In this document: piece by piece, positions 35,664 to 42,267 of the stretch | Numbering within the stretch: the stretch's first letter is position 1 | Layout of the letters: each line of letters opens with the position of its first letter | NCBI RefSeq assembly: GCF_000024845.1 | Contig: NC_013501.1 | Coordinates: 2,398,874 to 2,462,873 of the forward strand | DNA length: 64,000 nt | Direction of reading: 5' to 3' | From: Rhodothermus marinus DSM 4252 | GTDB taxonomy: Bacteria > Bacteroidota > Rhodothermia > Rhodothermales > Rhodothermaceae | The notes under the pieces: model-generated | Databases searched by the model: none | What the model was told of the DNA's origin: nothing | Seen by the model: only the letters and a program-made list of their open reading frames with translations | Made by a program: the position numbers and the translations under genes

Positions 35664-37698
35664 CGTCTTCGAAGGGGTCCCACCAGCCATCACCATCACC
35701 CTCCTTTGTCTCCATACGGTCGGCCACGCCGGCGCCAGCACCATCCCAAAAAATTTCGAAAAGGTTGTCCGCCTCGTCCGCCGTTGTCCGCCCCTTCGAA
35801 AATGGCCTATTTTGGCCGATTTCAGGCGATCGGTGGCGGACAACAGGCGGACAACTGTTGAAAAGGTCGTCCGCCACTTGTCCGCCTGCCGGAGCTGCAG
35901 AATCGGCCAGATTTTGCTGTTTTGAGCCATTTTTACCGTTGGCGGACAAGGCGGACAAGGCGGACGTTTGATTCGCAACTTTTTGGATTCGGATAAGTCG
36001 CGTCCTGGCCTTGCCTGCTCTCACGCGCTCCAGCTTCACCCCTACTTGCAACATCACCGGCTCAAGACGTGCCAGCGTCGAGCCGACGCTTTGCGCCGTC
36101 TTTGGCCATCCCCGCGGCGGACGTTCATGCTGGCCGCGCTGCAGCATGGCCTCCAGAAGCTCCGAGGCCATGCCCTCCCAGGTCTCGACGGCCTCGGCAA
36201 ACGACAGCAGGGCCTCGGCGAAGCTGTCCTCAAGCAGCGAGGCCGCCAGCTCGGCCTGACCGGCGCCGCACGCCTCAAGGAATTCCTCCTCGGTGAAAGG
36301 CAGTGCCTCCGCCGCCGCCAGAACGAAGGCGGCGAAGTCGGCCATTCGGGGTAACTGCTTTGCTTCTACCTCGCCCTTGCGCCGAAGGCCGGTGCTGACG
36401 GCATCGAGCAGCAGGCCCAGCAGGCCAGGCGCCGCCTCGCGGAAGGCCGCCTCCACCTCCTCGGCCGTGCGGCGGCGCTCCGGCGGCATCAGCGCCAGGC
36501 GCACCGGCAGCGTTCGATCGGCCAGGTCCGCCTGGCGCACGAAATCTGGAATGCCGTTGGCCACGATCGGCCGCACGGCTTCGAAAACGACCTCGTCGCT
36601 ATCGGTGTAGAGGCGGCGCGTCCGAAAGCCGCTCCCCGTCGCCAGCCGGCACAGGCCATCGGAAAGCCAGACCGGCAGGCTGGAGACGTTGTCCAATACC
36701 ACCACGTAGGCATTTTGTGCGTAGATGGCCAGGTCGCGCAGCTCGCGCGGCGCGGCATTCAGCGGCGCCTGGCGCGGATCGATCAGAGACGCCAACAGGC
36801 GGCAGGCCGTCGATTTTCCGCTTCCCTGGGGCCCGGTAAGCACCAGAACGGGATAGGCCGGTAACACAGCGAGCGTGCCGACAAGCCAGGCGGTAGCCAG
36901 GATGAAACCGGCGCGGTCGGTGTTCAGCAGCTCGCGAAGTACATTCCAGTCGCCTCCACGCACCGGTTCCGGTAGCGGTCTGGTGCCCGGCGGCCGCTCG
37001 AAGCGGACCGGAAGTTCGGCAATCGGCCGAAGGCGCCAGCCCTCGGCGTCGATCTCGGCGGCCCGAGCCGTTTCATCGCCTAAATCGAGATAAATGCGAT
37101 CGCCCTCGCGGGCCACGCGCACGGAAACCGGATGGCACGGACCGTCGAAGCGTGCGACGGCCTCCAGCGTAGGCAGTGCTTCGGAAATCGCGCTGCTGGA
37201 GGCGCCCTTCCCCTCGCGCGCGTAGAACGCCCGGGCCAGTAGCGACCGCCCCTGAGCCGAGGCAAGCCGGTAGCAGAGGCCGTCCGACGCGCGCAGGTAG
37301 GTCGTGCCTTCAGGCGCATGGAATAATTCGAAGTCGGCGCGCGCATACTCGATCAAGCGGTCGATCGCGGAGCGCCGCTCTTGTTTTTTCTCTTTTCCGG
37401 TCTCCGTCTCGGCCCGGGCCGCCTCCTCCAGGCGCGCACGCTCGGCCTCGACGGCCTGGCCGAGCAGGGCCTGACGAAAGGCCGCGTCCGCCACCTCGAC
37501 AATGTGTTCGTCGATAGCCCGGGCGCCGACGAAGTGGCCAGCGAGGACCTTCGCCGTGCAAGGCCGCTCGGCTATGCAGCGCAGCCGGACCGGGCCGAGC
37601 GCGGGTGCATGTACGAGGAGCGTCTGACGTTCACAGGCGGGGCAGCGGCTCAGGCGGCCGCCTGGAACGTCCACGGGGGGAAAGCCGTTGTTTCCCAT
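35641..37698 (-). CDS. zinc-ribbon P-loop ATPase, candidate satellite replication protein with SSB-like tail
   Basis: The 685-aa protein begins with a zinc-ribbon (CPAC near residue 18 and CIAERPC near 40), as in primase/helicase proteins, followed by a charged helical region. A central ATPase has Walker A LTGPQGSGKSTACRLL at about 285-300 and a Walker B-like segment AYVVVLDNVSSLP about 45 residues later. A helical region follows. The final tail is acidic (DPFEDDEDEAPF), like the C-terminal tip of single-stranded DNA-binding proteins. The family resembles phage and plasmid DUF3987-like replication ATPases; primase activity is not shown. It is downstream of the AlpA-like gene in the same direction. 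Confidence 0.7.
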   Translation of the reverse strand: MGNNGFPPVDVPGGRLSRCPACERQTLLVHAPALGPVRLRCIAERPCTAKVLAGHFVGARAIDEHIVEVADAAFRQALLGQAVEAERARLEEAARAETETGKEKKQERRSAIDRLIEYARADFELFHAPEGTTYLRASDGLCYRLASAQGRSLLARAFYAREGKGASSSAISEALPTLEAVARFDGPCHPVSVRVAREGDRIYLDLGDETARAAEIDAEGWRLRPIAELPVRFERPPGTRPLPEPVRGGDWNVLRELLNTDRAGFILATAWLVGTLAVLPAYPVLVLTGPQGSGKSTACRLLASLIDPRQAPLNAAPRELRDLAIYAQNAYVVVLDNVSSLPVWLSDGLCRLATGSGFRTRRLYTDSDEVVFEAVRPIVANGIPDFVRQADLADRTLPVRLALMPPERRRTAEEVEAAFREAAPGLLGLLLDAVSTGLRRKGEVEAKQLPRMADFAAFVLAAAEALPFTEEEFLEACGAGQAELAASLLEDSFAEALLSFAEAVETWEGMASELLEAMLQRGQHERPPRGWPKTAQSVGSTLARLEPVMLQVGVKLERVRAGKARTRLIRIQKVANQTSALSALSANGKNGSKQQNLADSAAPAGGQVADDLFNSCPPVVRHRSPEIGQNRPFSKGRTTADEADNLFEIFWDGAGAGVADRMETKEGDGDGWWDPFEDDEDEAPF

Positions 37699-37761
37699 GG
37701 CAATTCGTCAGGTTTTGGCCGCCAGCCGCCGAGCAGCGCCCAGCAGCCGGCGGCTTGTTTT

Positions 37762-37959
37762 TTATCGCTGGAGCGTGTCGGCGGCCTTTTGCTCAAGCCA
37801 GGCTTCCAGATCAGAGAGGCGAAAGCGCACGGCCCGCCCCAGATACACGGCCCGGAGTTCTCCGCGCTTTCGGGCTTTCCAGAGGAGCGAACGAGAGACG
37901 TTCAGCAGGCGACAGGCCTCTTTGACGGTAAGCAGGCGGAGATCACTACGTGCTTCCAT
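37762..37959 (-). CDS. AlpA/excisionase-like MerR-type HTH regulator
   Basis: This is a 65-aa protein with a single winged helix-turn-helix: LLTVKEACRLLNVSRSLLWKARKRGELRAVYLGRAVRFRLSDLEAWLEQ in outline (helix_turn_helix_17/AlpA group). Such proteins act as excisionases or activate satellite/prophage gene expression. It precedes the replication ATPase by 63 bp, and its upstream region holds repeated GTAC boxes that may be its operator. In gram-negative PICIs an AlpA protein occupies the same place between integrase and replication genes. Confidence 0.82.
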   Translation of the reverse strand: MEARSDLRLLTVKEACRLLNVSRSLLWKARKRGELRAVYLGRAVRFRLSDLEAWLEQKAADTLQR

Positions 37960-38027
37960 AATTTCTGCGTGTTTGGCCGTTGTTCAGTGTTTTCCGGCCA
38001 CACGCACAGGGGCGATGTGTAGTTTGC

Positions 38028-38056
38028 GTACTTCAGAAAAAGTACACAGAGTACAC
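38028..38056. promoter_or_regulatory. cluster of GTAC boxes upstream of the AlpA-like gene
   Basis: An inverted repeat GTACTT-N6-AAGTAC (38028-38045) overlaps a 9-base-spaced direct repeat AGTACAC (38041 and 38050). It lies in the 107-bp gap between the 340-aa gene and the AlpA-like gene and may bind that regulator. Confidence 0.45.
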
Positions 38057-38066
38057 GCCCGAGCTC

Positions 38067-39089
38067 TCAGGAAAGGTTGCTCTTAAAATGATCGAGTGCC
38101 TGTTTCAGGCTTTCCAGTCGATAGGTGCGCGCATTTTGAACGCCGGCCTCCTTTAGCACTTTATTCAGTCGTTTTCGTACTCCTTCAGGGGTTATAAGGT
38201 CGCCTTCCTTTGTGAGCTGCTCAGAAAGGCGTTTATAAAGTGGTCGATTTTTAATGGTAGGCTCTTTTTGTTTGATTTCAATTGCCATCTCCAACGTTCG
38301 AATGTAAGCCTCACGCACCGGATCAGACCTCTGTGTCGCCAGCCAGGCGTGCGCACCCCATACCACCTGACGCATCTCCTCCTCGATTTCCCACCAGTAG
38401 CGCAGGCATATGGCCGCTTGCCTGGCTTGAAAAAGCGCCTCGCGCACGACGCGATGATCGGGAAGAACCGGCAGGTGCTCTTCTTCCAGATTGAGCTGAA
38501 TTGACAACAGCTCGTTTTCTCCGCTCTGCAGATTCTTATTAAGCTCGCTACCCGGCACCAGCTCTTTTCCGTTGAAGTGCATGCTCCGCAATGAGATAAG
38601 CGGCCTTAGTTCGGCGGCCGTAAGCATTTCAATCTGCTCTCGGGGCGGCCAGTTCGGTTCCTTCAAATCGAACGTGCGAAGCACGTGGTAGTGCAGTTTG
38701 CAGTAGGCCAGCCGCCGGAGACCGGCGGCCAGTGCCTGCCTTACGCGCTGGCTCAAAAGCTCCAGCGAGGCGAGCCCGCACCGGCGCTGCTCGTCGATCG
38801 TCTTGCGAAACGTCTTTTCCGGATATTTCAGCGGGAAACTGATCTCCAGACTTGCCGGGAACCCCTGGAAAAGCTCGGCCAGATCGAGCCGGTCGTGGCG
38901 AAACCCTACGCCGACTTCTTGCAGGCCGCTTCGTTCGTCTGGCATATCGAGCGAAAGGCCCCAGGCGGCGGCATACGTGTAATGAACCGGCTGGCCCTTT
39001 GCGTCGAACCCTATGATCGTTGTGCGAATGTATCGCGCGACGTTGTCAGCGCTCAGCAGGTCAGCCCAGCGAAAGAAGAACGTGTCCAT
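38067..39089 (-). CDS. unknown 340-aa protein of the integrative element
   Basis: I do not recognise this protein. It is soluble, with a mixed N-terminal half (FFFRWADLLSADNVARYIRTTIIGF, then SLEISFPLKYPEKTFRKTIDEQ) and a strongly helical second half with Arg/Lys/Glu-rich helices. Near the C-terminus LYKRLSEQLTKEGDLITPEGVRKRLNKVLKEAG could be an HTH. The gene starts 3 bp after the integrase stop, so it is cotranscribed with the integrase. In phage satellites this position can hold accessory or phage-interference genes, but nothing in the sequence proves that. Confidence 0.65.
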   Translation of the reverse strand: MDTFFFRWADLLSADNVARYIRTTIIGFDAKGQPVHYTYAAAWGLSLDMPDERSGLQEVGVGFRHDRLDLAELFQGFPASLEISFPLKYPEKTFRKTIDEQRRCGLASLELLSQRVRQALAAGLRRLAYCKLHYHVLRTFDLKEPNWPPREQIEMLTAAELRPLISLRSMHFNGKELVPGSELNKNLQSGENELLSIQLNLEEEHLPVLPDHRVVREALFQARQAAICLRYWWEIEEEMRQVVWGAHAWLATQRSDPVREAYIRTLEMAIEIKQKEPTIKNRPLYKRLSEQLTKEGDLITPEGVRKRLNKVLKEAGVQNARTYRLESLKQALDHFKSNLS

Positions 39090-39092
39090 TGT

Positions 39093-40271
39093 TCAAAGCC
39101 CTCGAAAAGCCTTCTCCAGCGCCCGGCGGCGGGACTCGTCCCAGGCGCCCAGGTACTTCTGCAGCGTGTCCAGGTCGGCATGCGTCAGACCCACCAGCGG
39201 CGCCGTGCCCGAAGTGTGGGCCACCAGGCTGACGAATGTCCGCCGTCCGGCGTGCAGGCTCAACACCTGGCATTTGGGCACTTCGCGCCCGTCGCCCAGC
39301 CGCACCGGCGCCACAATCCCGGCGCGTTCGGCAATCTCCTTGACATAGATGTTCACCTTCTGCTCGGAAAGCTTCGGAACGGGCGTCGGCGCGCCGGCCT
39401 CCAGCCGTCGCCGGAGAATGCGTCGGGCAGGCTCCACCAGCGGCACGCGGCGGAAGATGCCGGTCTTCTGCTCCCTGAGGTGCCACACCCCGGCCTCCAT
39501 GTCGATCGTGTCCCAGGCCTCGGGTCGCATGCCAGCCTTCAGGTCCGAGGCGCGAAGGCCCGTGAAGCAGGCCAGCAGGAAGATCGTGCGGGCGCGCTCG
39601 TAGCCCTCCGGAAGGCCGGAAAGATCGACTTCCTGGAAGGCGCGCAATTCCTCAGGCGTCAGAAAGATGATCTCGCGCTTTGCTTCGGGGAGGGGAAGCG
39701 GCTTCGGGGCCTTTTCGAGGAGGCCGCGTTCCTCAAGCCATAGGAAGAAGGTCCGGACGTACTTGGCCAGGCGGTTGGCCGTAGCAGCCGACTGGCCCCG
39801 CTCGGTTGTCAGAAAGGCCTGAAACCGCTCCAGAAAGGCGCGATCGACGCGCTCGATGGTCAGGTCTTCGGCGAAGGCTTCCAGATACTTGCGCACGCGC
39901 GCAAGCACCTGAAGCGAAGAAGACTTGAGCACGAGCCGCTTGACGGCCAGCCATTCGTCGAAGAGCGGAAGCAGGCGGTGCTCCTGAGGCACGAGGCCCA
40001 GATCGGCTTTCAACCGGTCGCGCACGGCCTCCAGCGACTGGCCGGTGAGCAGCAGCGCCTCGGCCCGGGCCACGATGGCTTCCAGGCGTGCGTTGATCTC
40101 GGCGGCCGCCGGTGCCGAAGGCCGCAGGCGCTGGCGGCGCCGGTTCCAGTCGGCAGGGCGCACGCGCACGGGAAGGCTCAGCCAGCACTGGCGACGTGCG
40201 CGAAGGAGGGCCAGTCGGAGCGGCGCGCGGCCGTCAGGCCCTGGACGGTCGAGATAGATTCGAACTCCCAT
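39093..40271 (-). CDS. tyrosine recombinase (integrase)
   Basis: This site-specific integrase would move the element into and out of tRNA-Ala. The start at 40271 gives 392 aa. It begins with an arm-binding segment (VRIYLDRPGPDGRAPLRLALLRARR), then a SAM-like core-binding domain (about 110-200). The catalytic domain has Arg in CFTGLRASDL, the His-x-x-Arg box in SLHAGRRTF and the expected Tyr in DTLQKYLGAWDE. The gene lies 136 bp from attR, the usual placement, with its 3' end pointing into the element. Confidence 0.93.
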   Translation of the reverse strand: MGVRIYLDRPGPDGRAPLRLALLRARRQCWLSLPVRVRPADWNRRRQRLRPSAPAAAEINARLEAIVARAEALLLTGQSLEAVRDRLKADLGLVPQEHRLLPLFDEWLAVKRLVLKSSSLQVLARVRKYLEAFAEDLTIERVDRAFLERFQAFLTTERGQSAATANRLAKYVRTFFLWLEERGLLEKAPKPLPLPEAKREIIFLTPEELRAFQEVDLSGLPEGYERARTIFLLACFTGLRASDLKAGMRPEAWDTIDMEAGVWHLREQKTGIFRRVPLVEPARRILRRRLEAGAPTPVPKLSEQKVNIYVKEIAERAGIVAPVRLGDGREVPKCQVLSLHAGRRTFVSLVAHTSGTAPLVGLTHADLDTLQKYLGAWDESRRRALEKAFRGL

Positions 40272-40276
40272 GTGCG

Positions 40277-40294
40277 CAAGTTTTCCGCAAGAAA
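40277..40294 (+). repeat. right copy of an 18-bp element-end repeat (possible integrase arm site)
   Basis: CAAGTTTTCCGCAAGAAA is the near-identical partner (17 of 18) of the sequence at 34288-34305. It lies immediately upstream of the integrase start codon. Confidence 0.6.
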
Positions 40295-40407
40295 CCTGGC
40301 AACTTTCACGCACAACCGGCGACATTGGTTCACAAAAACCCCTCCAGAATGGCAAATTTTTGGCGTTTGTTGTTGCCGGTCGTTGTCAAAGGTTTTAGAG
40401 ATTTAGA

Positions 40408-40424
40408 CCCCTTGTCTCCACAAC
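40408..40424 (+). repeat. attR, right direct repeat of integrative element
   Basis: This is an exact 17-bp copy of the tRNA-Ala 3' end at 34212. The displaced tRNA terminator follows 9 bp later, as expected after integration. Confidence 0.9.
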
Positions 40425-40432
40425 CTGACTTT

Positions 40433-40470
40433 AAACAGCCAACCGCAACTGACGGTTGGCTGTTTTATTT
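40433..40470. terminator. displaced original tRNA-Ala terminator
   Basis: A perfect 13-bp hairpin (AAACAGCCAACCG and complement, 7-base loop) is followed by TTTTATTTT. It stands 9 bp after attR, where the tRNA terminator would have been before integration. Confidence 0.85.
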
Positions 40471-40538
40471 TGGGCAATTCTCTGGCCACCGAGCGCGGCA
40501 GATACATTCAAGCCCGCTCTGAGAGCCAGCATAGCTTC

Positions 40539-40791
40539 TAGAACTTATCCGAAAAACAAGGGAAGATCTGGTAAGCCGGCGCTTTGCGCTGCGTGTCGAA
40601 GCACGGGTTTGTAGTAAGCCACGAAGGCGCCAGCCGAAGTGGTGTCACCCGAGACGACACTTCGCTGCGCTCCATGCCTGACTACGAGCGCGTTGGTCGT
40701 GCTTCAAACGGCCGGCTATAAATCTCGTCGAAACGCTATAAACAAACCGAAATTGCGAACTTCTTCGACACTATTTTTCGGATGACTTCTA
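40539..40791. mobile_element. MITE-like fold-back element
   Basis: The 253-bp segment has terminal inverted repeats: 40539-40556 reads TAGAACTTATCCGAAAAA, and the complement of 40774-40791 matches it at 16 of 18 positions, with TA at both ends. Inside, AGCCGGC/GCCGGCT (40574, 40711), GAAGCACG/CGTGCTTC (40598, 40698), TAGT/ACTA (40612, 40681) and CGAAGTG/CACTTCG (40635, 40658) are nested in order. The whole segment can therefore fold into one long hairpin. It has no ORF and ends two bases before the hydrolase stop codon. TA flanks suggest mobilisation by an IS630/Tc1-type transposase (inference). Confidence 0.6.
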
Positions 40792-40792
40792 A

Positions 40793-42154
40793 TCACCGTA
40801 CCCATGGCGCTTCATCCAGGCGCAGCAGGGCGTGGAGCAGGACGTTGGCGCCGTTGGCAATGTCTTCAGGCCGGGAATATTCCTTCGGGGAATGGCTGAT
40901 GCCGTCGACGCTGGGGATGAAAATCATGCCGGTGGGGCCGAGTTGCGCCATGTCCTGGGCATCGTGTCCCGCTCCGCTGGGCATGCGCTTCGTGGATAGT
41001 CCCAGATCCTGCGCGGCCGCTTCGATCACATCGCGTACACGGGGATCCGTCGGTGCCGGTTTATTGACGTTGATGGGCTCGAAGCGGACCGCTACCCCGC
41101 TCTCCTGCGCAATGGCCCGGGCCTCTTCTTCGATGGCGGCATACAGACGCTGGATCTTCGCATCGTCCAGATCACGCAACTCCAGACTGCAGACTACCCG
41201 ACCCGGGATTACATTGGGTGCCCCGGGATATGCTTCGATCTGGCCGACGGTGCCGACCTGACGGCCCGGCTCCGAAGTGACAATGCGATTTACGGCCTGA
41301 ATAAAACGAGCTGCTGCCAGCAGGGCATCTCGGCGGCGATCCATCGGCGTCGTGCCGGCATGATTGGCCGTGCCTTCCCAGGTAACGCGCCACCAGCGAA
41401 TGCCTACGATCCCCTCCACCACGCCGATGTCGATCTGTTCCTCGTAAAGCACCGGTCCCTGTTCGATGTGCAGTTCCAGATAAGCGGCAATGTCGCCGGG
41501 TTTTCGAATCACTTCGTCGAGCCGATCCGGATCGCCGCCGAGGAAGCGAATCCCCTCCCGGATGGTCTTACCGCTGTGACTGACGTGGTCCAGCTCTTCC
41601 GGAGGAAGCTTTCCAATCCACGCCCGACTCCCGATCAACCCGCCCTCCTCGTTCTGGAAGATCACCACCTCCAGCGGGTGTCGGAGCACGATCCCCTGCT
41701 CGTGCAGCGTCTGGGCCACTTCAATGGCGCCCAGGGAGCCTACCGTGCCGTCGTAGTTGCCTCCGTTGGGCACCGTGTCGATGTGCGAGCCGATTACCAG
41801 CGGCGGCCGGTCAGGCTCTCGGCCAGGTCGCCGTCCCACGATGTTGGCGGCCGCGTCAATCTCGACGTCCAGCCCGGCTGCCTGCATCCACTGGATCACC
41901 TGAGCCCGTGCCTGACGATCCGCTTCGCTGTAAGCTACCCGGTTGGTACCACCCGGTCCACGGCCGAATGTCGCCAGTTGCTCCAGGTGTCCCAGCAAAC
42001 GGTCGGCATTAATATGCGGCGCGGACTGTCCTGCTTCCATCGCCGCATCCGCCCAGGATGCAGGTCCCAGCATGCCCAGGGCACCGGTGGCCATCAGCGT
42101 CGTGCGCAGAAAATCACGTCGGGATTGCTTCGGCAAACCAGAAGGCGTCTTCAT
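40793..42154 (-). CDS. Tat-exported M20-family hydantoinase/carbamoylase-type amidohydrolase
   Basis: This zinc-dependent hydrolase belongs to the N-carbamoyl-L-amino-acid hydrolase/allantoate amidohydrolase group. The start at 42154 gives a twin-arginine signal (QSRRDFLRTTLMATGALGML), so the folded enzyme is exported. Metal-site motifs are IGSHIDTVPNGGNYDGTVG, FQNEEGGLIGSRAW and ELHIEQGPVLYE, plus GAGHDAQDMAQLGPTGMIF near the end. Export is unusual for a family that mostly works in the cytoplasm. The substrate is unknown. It diverges from the M28 peptidase gene. Confidence 0.85.
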   Translation of the reverse strand: MKTPSGLPKQSRRDFLRTTLMATGALGMLGPASWADAAMEAGQSAPHINADRLLGHLEQLATFGRGPGGTNRVAYSEADRQARAQVIQWMQAAGLDVEIDAAANIVGRRPGREPDRPPLVIGSHIDTVPNGGNYDGTVGSLGAIEVAQTLHEQGIVLRHPLEVVIFQNEEGGLIGSRAWIGKLPPEELDHVSHSGKTIREGIRFLGGDPDRLDEVIRKPGDIAAYLELHIEQGPVLYEEQIDIGVVEGIVGIRWWRVTWEGTANHAGTTPMDRRRDALLAAARFIQAVNRIVTSEPGRQVGTVGQIEAYPGAPNVIPGRVVCSLELRDLDDAKIQRLYAAIEEEARAIAQESGVAVRFEPINVNKPAPTDPRVRDVIEAAAQDLGLSTKRMPSGAGHDAQDMAQLGPTGMIFIPSVDGISHSPKEYSRPEDIANGANVLLHALLRLDEAPWVR

Positions 42155-42267
42155 GGCGCAAAGGAGGGCTGCTTTCACGGAACGTCTGGCATTCTTGCGA
42201 GAATTTTTGAAATTTTGTATTCACAGTCAAACAGGTGCTGGACAACCCAACCCTTTCAAAGTCAGCC

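Larger units (their letters stand above)
34212..40424. mobile_element. integrative element in tRNA-Ala, PICI-like phage satellite candidate
   Basis: The 6.2-kb region between the two tRNA-derived repeats carries, reading leftwards from the integrase: tyrosine recombinase, unknown 340-aa protein, AlpA/excisionase-like regulator, zinc-ribbon ATPase, 100-aa protein, and terminase-small-subunit-like protein. No capsid, tail, lysis or conjugation gene is present. The order integrase, AlpA, replication protein, TerS matches phage-inducible chromosomal islands of other phyla. The tRNA's own terminator is now found beyond the right repeat, and the element supplies a substitute terminator at 34303. 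The integrative nature is well supported; satellite lifestyle is inference. Confidence 0.85.

Noticed and set aside
40425-40792. Insertion sequence with transposase remnant
   Set aside because: No transposase frame or fragment is found; only the MITE-like fold-back is supported.
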